Source: an uncultured Clostridia bacterium
GTDB lineage: Bacteria; Bacillota; Clostridia; Christensenellales; CAG-314
NCBI GenBank assembly: GCA_947625725.1
Contig: CANQPI010000006.1
Coordinates: forward strand, 16,383 to 80,382
Direction: 5' to 3'
DNA: 64,000 nt
The number at the start of each line of letters is the position of its first letter. The stretch's first letter is position 1. Position numbers and translations under genes: made by a program. Shown here in pieces: positions 30,500 through 40,948 of the stretch. Under the pieces are notes generated by a model. The model searched no databases. It saw only the letters and a program-made list of their open reading frames with translations, and was not told the DNA's origin.

Positions 30500-31678
30500 A
30501 TGGATTACAGACAACTTTCGTTACAAAAACATGCCGAATGGCGAGGAAAGATCGAAACCGTTGCGCGTGTGCCTGTGGACAGCAAGGACGACCTGTCGTT
30601 GGCGTACACCCCGGGAGTGGCTGAGCCTTGCCTTGCGATACAAGCCGACGTCAACAAGAGTTTCGACCTCACGCGCCGTTGGAACACCGTACCCGTGATC
30701 ACCGACGGAACGGCGGTTTTGGGGCTTGGCGACATCGGAGCGGAAGCGGGCATGCCCGTAATGGAGGGGAAGTGCGCGTTGTTCAAGGCGTTCGGTAACG
30801 TGGACGCGTTTCCCATCTGTATCCGTAGCAAAGACGCCGAGGAGATCATCAAGACAATTGAGTTGATCGCGGGTTCTTTCGGCGGTATCAATTTGGAAGA
30901 TATTTCCGCGCCGCGTTGTTTCGAAATCGAAAAGCGGCTCAAACAGGATCTGGACATACCCGTTTTTCACGACGACCAACACGGCACTGCGATAGTGACC
31001 GCCGCGGCGTTGATCAACGCTCTCAAATTGGCAAACAAGCAACTCGACCAAATCAAAGTTGTGATCAACGGTCCCGGTTCGGCGGGAATAGCCATTGCGC
31101 GTTTCCTGTTGGCGTTCGGCGTCAAAGATATTTCGCTGTGCGGTATCGACGGCTTGTTGGTGGAGGGCGATCCCTCTCTCAACCCCGCCCAACGCGAGAT
31201 CGCCAAGTTGACAAACCTTTCTCGCAAGCGCGGCAGTCTTAAAGACGGTTTGGCGGGAGCGGACGTGTTGATAGGCGTGTCGGTGGGCAACTGCGTGACA
31301 AAGGATATGATCCGCGTCATGGCGGACAAAGCCATTGTGTTTGTGTGCGCCAATCCCGTGCCCGAGATCAACCCCGTTGACGCTCTGGACGCGGGCGCGT
31401 TCATTGTGGGTACGGGTTCGTCGGAGTACGCCAACCAAATCAACAACGTGCTTGTGTTCCCCGGATTGTTCCGCGGGGCGTTGGACGTTCGCGCCGCCAC
31501 GGTAAACCTCCAAATGATGATGGCGGCTTCTCTCGGCATTGCTCAATGCGTTTCGGAGGACGAACTCGCAACAGATTACATCTTGCCCAAGGCTTGGGAC
31601 AAACGCGCGCACGAGGCTGTCGCAAAGGCTGTCGCCCAAGCGGCAATCGATACGGGCGTATCCAAACTGTACAGGTAA
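30500..31678 (+). CDS. NAD(P)-dependent malic enzyme
   Basis: LAYTPGVAEPCLAI...VITDGTAVLGLGDIGAEAGMPVMEGKCALFKAFGNVDAFPICI...DDQHGTAIV. Confidence 0.94.
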   Translation: MDYRQLSLQKHAEWRGKIETVARVPVDSKDDLSLAYTPGVAEPCLAIQADVNKSFDLTRRWNTVPVITDGTAVLGLGDIGAEAGMPVMEGKCALFKAFGNVDAFPICIRSKDAEEIIKTIELIAGSFGGINLEDISAPRCFEIEKRLKQDLDIPVFHDDQHGTAIVTAAALINALKLANKQLDQIKVVINGPGSAGIAIARFLLAFGVKDISLCGIDGLLVEGDPSLNPAQREIAKLTNLSRKRGSLKDGLAGADVLIGVSVGNCVTKDMIRVMADKAIVFVCANPVPEINPVDALDAGAFIVGTGSSEYANQINNVLVFPGLFRGALDVRAATVNLQMMMAASLGIAQCVSEDELATDYILPKAWDKRAHEAVAKAVAQAAIDTGVSKLYR

Positions 31679-31713
31679 AATTACAAAAAAACCTACCCCA
31701 TATTAGCAAAATT

Positions 31714-32886
31714 ATGAAAAAACACCGTATTTTGATCGCAATAGCAGTTATGTTCGTTTCGGCGACGATCGTTTTGGCAAGTTTTGCCGCGTGCAACAAG
31801 GAGGAGGGGCTTCCCTCGTGGGACTTGGAAACGGGACTCAAAGCCAAGTTCGACGACAACGGCAACTACGGCTATATACTCACCGTCAGCGGCAACGGTC
31901 CTATGCCCGACTACGCGCGCAAGGACGCCCCTTGGTATTCCAAGATGGGACGCGTGCAACAGATAGTGATAGAGGACGGCGTAACGCATATCGGCAGCAA
32001 CAGTTTTTTCGGGTGCGCCGCCAAGCAAATAACGTTGCCCGCCAGCGTTACAAGCGCGGGAGTCAACGCGTTTTCGCCCGATAGCGTTGTGTTTGCCTAC
32101 GCGTTGTTGGATTCGGGCGACGCCGATCTGTATTTGTTCAGCGAAAGCGCTCCCGTCAAAGAGGGCAACTATTGGCACTTTGTCGGCGGTCAACCTACCG
32201 CGTGGAAATTCTCCTACAAGGTCATGTTCGTCGGCAACAGTTTCACTTTCCGCGAGGACATTCCCAAACTGTTCGAACAGGCGGTAGAGAGTTTCGGCGA
32301 ACTGCAACTAGACGTTACCATGTTTGCGGAGAGCAGTTATCGCCTTGTTCAATGGGCGGACGCGTCGGATACCAACGGCAAAAAGTTGGACGCCGCGTTG
32401 CACTCTGCCGACGACTACGACATAGTTGTGTTGCAGGAACAAAGCAACCACCCCATCAACAATTTTGCCGAGTTCGAACAGGGCGCAAAAAAACTTGCGC
32501 AAAAGATACGTTCCACTCAGCAAAATTGCCGCGTCGCGCTGTATGCCACTTGGGGCTACGACCAAAGCGATCCCAAGTCGCAGTCTATCCCGACAATGGA
32601 AGCCAAGTTGCGTTCTGCCTACGCGCGCGTTGCGCAGGAACTTGACGCCGAGGTTTCGCAGGTGGGCGCGGCATTTAGCGAGGTATTTACGCGCTATCCC
32701 GATATTGCCCTCTACAACGAGGACAATCACCACCAAAGTTACGCGGGCGCAATGCTCGCCGCCTACGTGCATGCGGAAACATTGTTCGGTTTGGACGCGA
32801 GGGAGTGTCCCTTCGACGGGTCGTTGGATACGGCTACGGCAACGTTGCTCAAACAGGTTGCCCATTCTGTTGTAACTCAGTCTTGA
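31714..32886 (+). CDS. Lipoprotein with SGNH-like DUF4886 domain
   Basis: N-terminal signal with lipobox-like FAAC; YKVMFVGNSFTF...YDIVVLQEQSNHPI...DNHHQSYAGAMLAAYV. Confidence 0.65.
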   Translation: MKKHRILIAIAVMFVSATIVLASFAACNKEEGLPSWDLETGLKAKFDDNGNYGYILTVSGNGPMPDYARKDAPWYSKMGRVQQIVIEDGVTHIGSNSFFGCAAKQITLPASVTSAGVNAFSPDSVVFAYALLDSGDADLYLFSESAPVKEGNYWHFVGGQPTAWKFSYKVMFVGNSFTFREDIPKLFEQAVESFGELQLDVTMFAESSYRLVQWADASDTNGKKLDAALHSADDYDIVVLQEQSNHPINNFAEFEQGAKKLAQKIRSTQQNCRVALYATWGYDQSDPKSQSIPTMEAKLRSAYARVAQELDAEVSQVGAAFSEVFTRYPDIALYNEDNHHQSYAGAMLAAYVHAETLFGLDARECPFDGSLDTATATLLKQVAHSVVTQS

Positions 32887-32922
32887 AAGACAGACTTATA
32901 AAATACAAACAAGGAGGAAACT

Positions 32923-34830
32923 ATGAAAAAACGCATTTGGTCTGTGGCGTTGGTCGCGCTGATGTGTTTGACGCTGTTTGCGGGTTGCGGACTTGTCAAA
33001 GGTCTGGAACGCGACATTCAGGTGACGGTGGTCGTAGAGGGCAAAACCTACGGTCCTTACACCGTCAACATCTTCAACAACGCCATTGTCCCCAATCCCC
33101 AGGAACTCGATCCGCCACTTGTAGTTGCGGACGGCATGCGCTTTGTGGGTTGGACGGCTAAACAAAATTGGCAGGATTTGGACGAAAGCGACGTGCAGAT
33201 CACTTCCAACCTGTATCTCATTCGTTACAACGAGGTCAAGGACTTTGCAGACGAGCAGGGCAACGTAACGTTATATCCCGTCGTTCGTCCGATCGTCCTC
33301 AAAGATTTGGTGGTGGCGTGGTACAACAAGGAGTCCACATCTCACCTCAATCAAGAAATCATGGACGGCTTCGAGAGCGATATGAGGGCTTTCATTGCAA
33401 GCAAGGGCTACGACGTGGACAATCTCGACATCGAAGTGAGAGGTTACGAGGGTAACGTCGGCGCAAGTTGCGGCGCAATCAAAAAAGACGGCGACGTAGA
33501 CATCATGGTAGGTTGGTCGTCTACAAGCAATCTCACGGGTACGGGCGGAATGGATCCCGCGGCGATACTCGTCAACACGGGCGACATCTACATCAATCCC
33601 GACGAGGGCGGTCGCTATGCCGCCAAATTGCAGAACAGAGAACTTGCCAATTTGGTATATCAATGGATACTCGATACCTATCAAAAGGTGATACACCCGA
33701 CAACTCTCACTCTCACCCCCTCTACCGCCGAGATCGAAGTGGGCAAATCGCAGGTATTCCAAGTGAGCGCAGAACCCTCGAACGCCAAAACGGACGTTAC
33801 TTGGTCGTCAAGCGACCAAAGCGTTGCTACGGTAGACAACGGCAGAGTTACCGCCGTCGCCACGGGTACTACAACGATAACCGCAACCTCTGCCTACAAC
33901 GGCAACGTCACTGCTACGGCAACGGTAACGGTAGTTGACCCCGTACCGACGGACAAGGAAACGCTCACGATCGCTTGGTACAACCTCGAAAAGACTTCGG
34001 GCTTGAACGAAACGTATATCGCGGGATATGTTGCCGCGCTCAAAGAGTACCTCGCAAACAAGGGCTACAACGACGACAATTTGGTGCTGGTAACAAGACC
34101 CTATGAGGGCGACGTCGCAACAAGTTGCGGCACTATAATGAGTGACGGCGACGTGGATATAATGCTCGGTTGGGGCAAAAATATCGGCACAACGGGCGGC
34201 ATGGCGGGACAATTTATCGACAACGTCGAAGGCGCAAAAATCAATCCCGACGTTTCGCGGTACGTAACTCGCTTGACCGACAGTTATCTTGTACGACTTG
34301 CTTTCTGGTGGACGGAACACACCTATATCGACGGTTTTGAGGGCGCAGAACCCGTCAAACCCATTGAAGACGGCACCAAGTTGGTAGTCGGTTGGTATTC
34401 CAAAACAGGCACTTCCGGTTTGACCGCCGACATGATGACGGCTGTTCAAACGGCGTTTACCGATTATCTCGTGTCGTTGGGCTACGATCAAACCAAGTTC
34501 CAAATTGAAATTCGCGATATAGGCGACGGAGGCGTAGCCGACGTAGGTAGTGCGGTCAACGCCGCAAATGACTACGACATTTTGTTCGGCATGGGCACAA
34601 ACATCACTACAACGGGCAAAATCGAAGTCAAACAGGGCGAAGAAACCAATCAATACCGCAAGGACGTAATAATGGGCGGCAAAGAGCGCAATATCGCTTG
34701 GTTGGAGATGTCCCAAAGCCCCTTGGCGGAGATAATGTGGAATTGGCTGTTCGGCACCGACTCGTCGGAAGCGTGGTTGAGTTCTGCACAAGCGCAGCAA
34801 ATTGGCTTCACCTATCCCGAAGCGGCTTAA
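32923..34830 (+). CDS. Lipoprotein with three tandem solute-binding-like domains and one BIG2 Ig-like domain
   Basis: Lipobox LFAGC; repeats beginning LVVAWYNKESTSHLN, LTIAWYNLEKTSGLN, LVVGWYSKTGTSGLT; BIG2 LTLTPSTAEIEVGKSQVFQVSAEPSNAKTDVTWSSSDQSVATVDNGRVTAVATGTTTITATSAYNG. Confidence 0.75.
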   Translation: MKKRIWSVALVALMCLTLFAGCGLVKGLERDIQVTVVVEGKTYGPYTVNIFNNAIVPNPQELDPPLVVADGMRFVGWTAKQNWQDLDESDVQITSNLYLIRYNEVKDFADEQGNVTLYPVVRPIVLKDLVVAWYNKESTSHLNQEIMDGFESDMRAFIASKGYDVDNLDIEVRGYEGNVGASCGAIKKDGDVDIMVGWSSTSNLTGTGGMDPAAILVNTGDIYINPDEGGRYAAKLQNRELANLVYQWILDTYQKVIHPTTLTLTPSTAEIEVGKSQVFQVSAEPSNAKTDVTWSSSDQSVATVDNGRVTAVATGTTTITATSAYNGNVTATATVTVVDPVPTDKETLTIAWYNLEKTSGLNETYIAGYVAALKEYLANKGYNDDNLVLVTRPYEGDVATSCGTIMSDGDVDIMLGWGKNIGTTGGMAGQFIDNVEGAKINPDVSRYVTRLTDSYLVRLAFWWTEHTYIDGFEGAEPVKPIEDGTKLVVGWYSKTGTSGLTADMMTAVQTAFTDYLVSLGYDQTKFQIEIRDIGDGGVADVGSAVNAANDYDILFGMGTNITTTGKIEVKQGEETNQYRKDVIMGGKERNIAWLEMSQSPLAEIMWNWLFGTDSSEAWLSSAQAQQIGFTYPEAA

Positions 34831-34846
34831 CTAAGGAGGTAGCAAA

Positions 34847-37222
34847 ATGTATCTCAAAAAGAAATTACTCAATGTATCGGCAATACTTTGCTATGTGTTC
34901 ACGGCGTTGTGGATAGTGACGGCGGCATGCTTCTTTGCGCTGTCAAACAACCTGTATTGGATGTTCTTTGCGTTCGCCCTCGTCAGTCTTGTAGACGGCT
35001 TTGTGCTCAGGTCGGTAGCGGATCAAATCGACGGTACGGATCTGCCGCGCAAATTGCAGATCGAGTTGCTTGTCGCTTGGATAGCGTCGATAGTTTGCCC
35101 TCCCGCCTTTGTGTGCGCGGCTATCGCCTATTTCCGCAAAAAGCAAGACGACTTTCCCTCTCCCGAAAAGGAACGCCCCGTTTCGCAACCCTCTCCCCAA
35201 GGCAACAAACGCTTTTACCGTAGCAGATGTTTCATTGTGATGTGCGCGGCTCTCGGCGCGGTGTTGCTGTTCAGTTTTTGCGGAATGTGTTTCGAAACGG
35301 TGGGATTTTCCGTCAAAGTAACCGACGGCACGCTCACGAGCGAGATGACTCACGCCTACAACGACGGCAAAATTAACGGCGAAGAATTTACCTTCGACGG
35401 CGACACGACCTACTCCTACACAATGTACAAACCCAACACGGCAACGGAAGAAACTCCCGCGCCCGTGGTATTTGTGTTGCCGGGCTTTACTCGTACCAAA
35501 GCCACAATGACTCAGTACGCGTTGGAGTTTGCGCGCAGAGGAGCGGTGGCGTTTACGCTGGACCCCGGCGGACAGGGTAGCACGACGGAACCGTCCACAA
35601 ACGGCGCAAACGGCATAGAGTACTTGGTGCAGTACGTCTACAACAACACGGACGACTTCAAGTTCTGCGACAAAAACAATTTCGGCGCAATGGGTCACAG
35701 TGCGGGCGGCGGCAACATTACCACGCTTGCGCAGGATATGGCGGGAGAAGTTTTTCGTAGGACGGATGAGAACGACAAGCGTGTTGAAAGCGTTATCAAG
35801 GCGATTTATATTTCCGGCTATATCAAACAATCCTCTGCCAACCGCTACAAAAATTTCCGTTGCAACGCGGCAATGTCCTACGCCTACTATGACGAGGGAT
35901 CGTTCCGCTATCAAAGCGACGACGAATCTTTCGAAGTAGTCAGTTTGCGCTTCATCAACGAAGTCAACGGCGAAAACAACGGCTACACCACGGTGGAGTA
36001 CGACCACGATTACGGCAGCATGGCGGACGGCACTTACCGCGTCGTCCACCGCGAAAAAATCAATCACTGCTTTGAAATGTACGACGCTACGAGCATTGCC
36101 AACACGATCGACTTTTTCGACGTGGCGTTGGGGCTGGATAGCGGTATCGGCGGCGGCAATCAAATTTGGTTCGGCAAGGAGTTCTTCAACGGACTTGCGC
36201 TTGCCGCGGCGTTTGCCTTTGTAATAGGTTTGTGCGGCGTGTTGATGATGACGCCGATATTTTCCTCGCTCAAACGCAAACAGACGGAATCTGTCGGCGA
36301 AACGGGCGAAATACTCAGTTCTCCGACGGTGCAGTCCGCGCCGCAAAGCGTCGCTCACAAGGTGATATTCTGGCTGTGCATGATAACGACCGCGGTGATC
36401 GCTTGTTTGGACTACATTCCGTTGGCAAATTTGTCAATTCAGATCTTCCCGACGCACGATTCGGCAAGCGTGTACACGTTTACCTTCCCCGCGCGCATGG
36501 TCAACGCGATATTACTTTGGGCGGCGATCAACGGCGCGATAGGCTTGGTGCTGTTCTTCGGTACGACCGCTATCGAAAATCTCTACGAATTCATCAAGTT
36601 CAAAGTTACGGGCAAAACGCCCAACTACGATTGGAACAAATTCAAAGAGATAAAGATCGGCGGCAACAAGTGGTACGGAGTGCTGTTCAACGTTCTCAAA
36701 ACGATTTTGATGGCGTTTGTTATGTTCGGCGCGTTCTACTTTCTGCTGCAAATATGCTATTGGTGCTTCCACCAAGATTTCCGCTTTATGTTGGTGTCGG
36801 CTTCGCCGCTCAACGCGCGCATGTTTGTTACCGCGTTGGAGTACATGCCGATAATCTTCGTATTCTACATTTCCAACTCCATACGCGTCAATTGCAGTAT
36901 CGCTCGCGAGGGCTGGAAAGAATGGAAAGTAATGCTCGTATCCGCGCTTGCAAACAGTATCGGTTTGGCGTTTATTCTGCTGATAAACTACGTTTGTTTC
37001 TTTGCGACGGGCGCGCCCTACTACGGATATTGGGGCAACCATCAAGAGATATGGCTGTTTGTCAACATGGTGTTCGGCTTGGTCGTTATGATGTTTATTC
37101 TTCCGATATTCAACCGCATCAGTTACAAGCAGACGGGCAATGTGTGGACGGGCGCAATAGCCTGGTGCATGATCTTCATAATGATGACCGTTTCGGCTTC
37201 GGTCAGTTACATTCCGATGTAG
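34847..37222 (+). CDS. Polytopic membrane protein with extracytoplasmic alpha/beta-hydrolase domain
   Basis: N-terminal TMs, VVFVLPGFTRTKATMTQYALEFARRGAVAFTLDPGGQG and nucleophile elbow GAMGHSAGGGN, then many C-terminal TMs. Confidence 0.7.
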   Translation: MYLKKKLLNVSAILCYVFTALWIVTAACFFALSNNLYWMFFAFALVSLVDGFVLRSVADQIDGTDLPRKLQIELLVAWIASIVCPPAFVCAAIAYFRKKQDDFPSPEKERPVSQPSPQGNKRFYRSRCFIVMCAALGAVLLFSFCGMCFETVGFSVKVTDGTLTSEMTHAYNDGKINGEEFTFDGDTTYSYTMYKPNTATEETPAPVVFVLPGFTRTKATMTQYALEFARRGAVAFTLDPGGQGSTTEPSTNGANGIEYLVQYVYNNTDDFKFCDKNNFGAMGHSAGGGNITTLAQDMAGEVFRRTDENDKRVESVIKAIYISGYIKQSSANRYKNFRCNAAMSYAYYDEGSFRYQSDDESFEVVSLRFINEVNGENNGYTTVEYDHDYGSMADGTYRVVHREKINHCFEMYDATSIANTIDFFDVALGLDSGIGGGNQIWFGKEFFNGLALAAAFAFVIGLCGVLMMTPIFSSLKRKQTESVGETGEILSSPTVQSAPQSVAHKVIFWLCMITTAVIACLDYIPLANLSIQIFPTHDSASVYTFTFPARMVNAILLWAAINGAIGLVLFFGTTAIENLYEFIKFKVTGKTPNYDWNKFKEIKIGGNKWYGVLFNVLKTILMAFVMFGAFYFLLQICYWCFHQDFRFMLVSASPLNARMFVTALEYMPIIFVFYISNSIRVNCSIAREGWKEWKVMLVSALANSIGLAFILLINYVCFFATGAPYYGYWGNHQEIWLFVNMVFGLVVMMFILPIFNRISYKQTGNVWTGAIAWCMIFIMMTVSASVSYIPM

Positions 37223-37249
37223 CGCGATCGGTCGTTTTTTCTCCCTTTT

Positions 37250-37284
37250 GGAAATCCGCGGCTTTATGCCGCGGTTTCTTTTTG
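37250..37284 (+). terminator. Terminator after the membrane hydrolase gene
   Basis: gaaatccgcggctttatgccgcggtttcttttt. Confidence 0.7.
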
Positions 37285-37467
37285 GGTAAAAAAATTTTTT
37301 CGAGGTAATTATTTTTTATTTTTAGGGGAATTTTGATATTTTTAGGGTATTTAATAATGGAAAATAGGCGCTGAAAAGAAATTTTGTTAAAATTTGCATT
37401 TTTGCTTAACAAATTTCGCAGTCGAAAGTATTCAATTTGTACAACGCGCAGAGCGCAGAGGGAAACA

Positions 37468-39237
37468 ATGGGTGATTTTTATGACTTTGTTCTACAAGTA
37501 AAGAGCAGCAACGACATTGTGGACGTTATCGGCAGTTATCTCGAATTGCGCCGCAAAGGAGCAAATTTTATGGCGCGCTGTCCTTTCCACGGCGAAAAAA
37601 CGCCTAGTTTCAGCGTTAGTCGCAATTTGCAAATTTTCAAATGTTTCGGTTGCGGCGAAAGCGGCGACGTCGTCAAGTTTGTGCAAAAGTACGAGTCTTG
37701 CACCTTTTGGGAGGCGTTGGAAATTCTCGCCAAGCGCGCGGGCGTTCCTCTGCCCGAGTTCGGACCCAACCACGACGAGGCGCAGTACGCCGAGCGCAAA
37801 AGAAAACGCGACCTCTATTTGAGTATTTGCAAGGAAACGGCAAAATTCTATTGGCGCGCCTACCGCGACGAACGAGGCGTCGTTGCCCGTCAGTACATGC
37901 AGGAGCGCGGCTTCGACAGAGAAACCGTCAACAAATTCGGCATAGGCTACTCTCCCGACGGATATTCTTTGGCTGTTTATCTCCGCTCCAAGGGCTTTGC
38001 CATGGAAGATTGCGCCAAATGCGGCGTGTTGATAATGGGCAGGCGCGGAGCGATCGACGCGCTTAACGGCAGGTTGATAATACCCATTTTCAACATGCAG
38101 GGGCAAGTGATAGCCTTTGGCGGGCGCGGTCTGGACGAGTACGCGATTTCTCGCGGCAAGTACAAAAACACCGCCGAAACGCAACTGTTTATCAAAAAGG
38201 ACAATTTGTTCGCCATCAATATAGCCAAGGAGCAAAAGCAACAAACGTCGTTGAAATACCTGGTGGTGGTAGAGGGCTACATGGACGTAATCGCAATGTA
38301 TCAGGCGGGTTTTCGCGGCGCGGTCGCCAGCATGGGCACATCTCTCACCGAACAGCAAGCCAAATGGCTCTCGCGCCTGTCCGACACGGTGTACATCTGT
38401 TACGACGGCGACGCCGCCGGGCAAAAAGCCACCGTGCGCGGAATGGACATTCTGGACAAGGCGGGGCTGGAAGTGCGCGTCGTCACCGTCCCCGAAAACC
38501 TCGATCCGGACGAATACATCAAGAAATACGGCAAAGAGGCGTTTGAGGAGTTGATACGCGCGGCATTGCCGTTGCCCGACTACAAGTTGCATTTGTTGGA
38601 CGAGGCTTTCCCGATAGACAGTCCCGACGTCGCGGTGCGCAACGACGCGCTGCCCAAGTACGTCAAAGGAGCGTTGAACATGTTGCGCGTTTTGGACGAC
38701 GCGCGCCAAGCGCGTTACATCACGGCGGTATCTCTCAAAACGGGCTATTCCGAAGATTACTTTCGGCGCAAGTTGGCGCAAAGAGAAACCGACGTGCCGC
38801 AAATTGTCGGCGGCAACCTCGTTCGCGAGGACAAAGCCAAGTACTTTGTCGCTTCTTGCATGCTTTTCGGCGAGGATTACGCCTCGATAGAGGACAAGCC
38901 CCTGTGCAACTCGGCGTTTTTGTCCGATTTGTACGATTATTTGTTGGATTGCGTTTCCAAGGGGGTCAAGCCCTCGCCCGACATGTTGTACACCGTCTGT
39001 CCCAACGCCACCGACGAACAGTACAACGAAATTATCGACGTGGACTTTGACCGCGCAAGATACAGTATCAACAAGCGTTATTTTGAGGAGTGTAAACGCC
39101 TTTTGACGGCGGAAAAACTCCTTATCAAACGCGACGAATTGATGAACGAAATCAAAAAAGACCCGAGCGACGCTCGTTTGTTGGACGAACTTGCCGCGCT
39201 CAGCAAGCAGATTGCCGATTTGCGGCAAACTGTTTGA
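37468..39237 (+). CDS. dnaG: DNA primase DnaG
   Basis: IVDVIGSYLELRRKGANFMARCPFHGEKTPSFSVSRNLQIFKCFGCGESGDVVKFV zinc domain; VVEGYMDVIAMYQAGFRGAVASMGTSLT toprim. Confidence 0.97.
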   Translation: MGDFYDFVLQVKSSNDIVDVIGSYLELRRKGANFMARCPFHGEKTPSFSVSRNLQIFKCFGCGESGDVVKFVQKYESCTFWEALEILAKRAGVPLPEFGPNHDEAQYAERKRKRDLYLSICKETAKFYWRAYRDERGVVARQYMQERGFDRETVNKFGIGYSPDGYSLAVYLRSKGFAMEDCAKCGVLIMGRRGAIDALNGRLIIPIFNMQGQVIAFGGRGLDEYAISRGKYKNTAETQLFIKKDNLFAINIAKEQKQQTSLKYLVVVEGYMDVIAMYQAGFRGAVASMGTSLTEQQAKWLSRLSDTVYICYDGDAAGQKATVRGMDILDKAGLEVRVVTVPENLDPDEYIKKYGKEAFEELIRAALPLPDYKLHLLDEAFPIDSPDVAVRNDALPKYVKGALNMLRVLDDARQARYITAVSLKTGYSEDYFRRKLAQRETDVPQIVGGNLVREDKAKYFVASCMLFGEDYASIEDKPLCNSAFLSDLYDYLLDCVSKGVKPSPDMLYTVCPNATDEQYNEIIDVDFDRARYSINKRYFEECKRLLTAEKLLIKRDELMNEIKKDPSDARLLDELAALSKQIADLRQTV

Positions 39238-39257
39238 CATAAACAACAGGAGGAACA

Positions 39258-40307
39258 ATGGAAATCACTCAAAACTATTTGCAAAATTTGCTGGACGACG
39301 TCAAGAGCGGCGGCGTTACCAAAATTTCCTACGAGGACTTGGAGTCCCGCTTGGAAAACACCGACATCACCCCCGAGCAAAACGCCGAGATATATCGTTT
39401 TTTGGAACAGAACGGCGTCAAGATCGTTGACAACTTCGACAAGGACACTTCCGCGCTGTATCGCAATATCGGCGACGTGGCGGTGGACGACCCCGTCAAG
39501 ATGTACCTCAAAGACATAGGCAAAGTGCCTTTGCTTTCTCCCGAGGAGGAGGCGGAACTTGCCAAACGCATGCTGGACGGCGACGAGGAAGCCAAGCAAA
39601 AGTTGTCCGAAGCCAACCTGCGTTTGGTAGTGTCCATAGCCAAGCGTTACGTTGGGCGCGGAATGTTGTTTTTGGACCTCATTCAGGAAGGAAACCTCGG
39701 CTTGATGAAAGCGGTGGAAAAGTTCGACTACACCAAAGGCTTCAAATTCAGTACATACGCCACCTGGTGGATACGTCAGGCGATAACGCGCGCGATAGCA
39801 GACCAAGCGCGCACTATCCGCATCCCCGTGCACATGGTAGAAACGATCAATCGTCAGGTACGCGCTCAACGCACGTTGTTGCAGGATTACGGGCGCGAAC
39901 CCACCCCGCAGGAAATAGCCGATTACATGGGTATCACGGTGGAAAAGGTGGTGGAAATTCAAAAGATCGCGCAAGACCCCGTCAGTTTGGAAACCCCCAT
40001 CGGCGAGGAGGAGGACAGCCACCTCGTGGACTTTATCGAGGATACCAAAGCCGCCCCTCCCAGCGACATCGCCGCGCAAGCCATGTTGCGCGAGCAACTG
40101 ATACAGGCGTTGCACAAACTCACTCCCCGTGAGGAAAAGGTCATTCGTCTGCGCTACGGCTTGGACGACGGCAGACAGCGCACCTTGGAAGAAGTGGGCA
40201 AGGAGTTCAACGTCACGCGCGAACGTATCCGTCAGATCGAGGCAAAGGCTCTGCGCAAACTGCGCAACCCCACCAAATCGAAGAAACTTCGCGACTATCT
40301 TGACTGA
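39258..40307 (+). CDS. rpoD: RNA polymerase sigma factor RpoD (SigA)
   Basis: [70 protein letters not shown]. Confidence 0.98.
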   Translation: MEITQNYLQNLLDDVKSGGVTKISYEDLESRLENTDITPEQNAEIYRFLEQNGVKIVDNFDKDTSALYRNIGDVAVDDPVKMYLKDIGKVPLLSPEEEAELAKRMLDGDEEAKQKLSEANLRLVVSIAKRYVGRGMLFLDLIQEGNLGLMKAVEKFDYTKGFKFSTYATWWIRQAITRAIADQARTIRIPVHMVETINRQVRAQRTLLQDYGREPTPQEIADYMGITVEKVVEIQKIAQDPVSLETPIGEEEDSHLVDFIEDTKAAPPSDIAAQAMLREQLIQALHKLTPREEKVIRLRYGLDDGRQRTLEEVGKEFNVTRERIRQIEAKALRKLRNPTKSKKLRDYLD

Positions 40308-40948
40308 TGAGCAAGCGTCTTGACAAATTGCTGTCGTTGATACCCGATTGCAACGTGCTTGCGGATGTGGGTTGCGATCACGGTTACGTCGGTATCCAAG
40401 CGCTTGCCGACGGCAAGGCTCGTCGGGCGGTCTTTGTGGATGTGTCCCGTCCGAGTCTGGACAAGGCGGCGGCAAATTGCCCCGACGAACTGACCGACAG
40501 GGCGTCCTTTGTCTGCCAAGACGGTCTGGGCAAACTGTTCTGCGACGTCGCGGTCATTGCCGGAATGGGCGGTCTGGAAATCATTTCCATACTTACCCGC
40601 GCCGAAAACCCACCCCATATCCTCATTTTACAGCCCAATCGCAACGCGTGCGACGTTCGAAAATATCTCAACGCCCGCTACGAAATCGTTTGCGACTGCA
40701 AGATATTCGACGGCAAATTTTACGATATGATACTTGCCGAACAAAATTCGCGTCCCGTCCCTTTGACGGAAATGGAGTTGCAATTCGGCAAAACAAATCT
40801 TTCACGTCCGACGGAGGACTTTCGGTTGTTCCTCGCAAGGGAACGGGCAAAACTTTCAAAAATATTGCAACGCTGCAACGACGCCAAGGTGCAGGCTCGG
40901 CTTGATCTCACCGACCGCGCGATCGCGGCGATAGGAGGAAAACTATGA
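40307..40948 (+). CDS. trmK: tRNA (adenine(22)-N1)-methyltransferase TrmK family
   Basis: [54 protein letters not shown]; downstream of rpoD. Confidence 0.88.
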   Translation: MSKRLDKLLSLIPDCNVLADVGCDHGYVGIQALADGKARRAVFVDVSRPSLDKAAANCPDELTDRASFVCQDGLGKLFCDVAVIAGMGGLEIISILTRAENPPHILILQPNRNACDVRKYLNARYEIVCDCKIFDGKFYDMILAEQNSRPVPLTEMELQFGKTNLSRPTEDFRLFLARERAKLSKILQRCNDAKVQARLDLTDRAIAAIGGKL

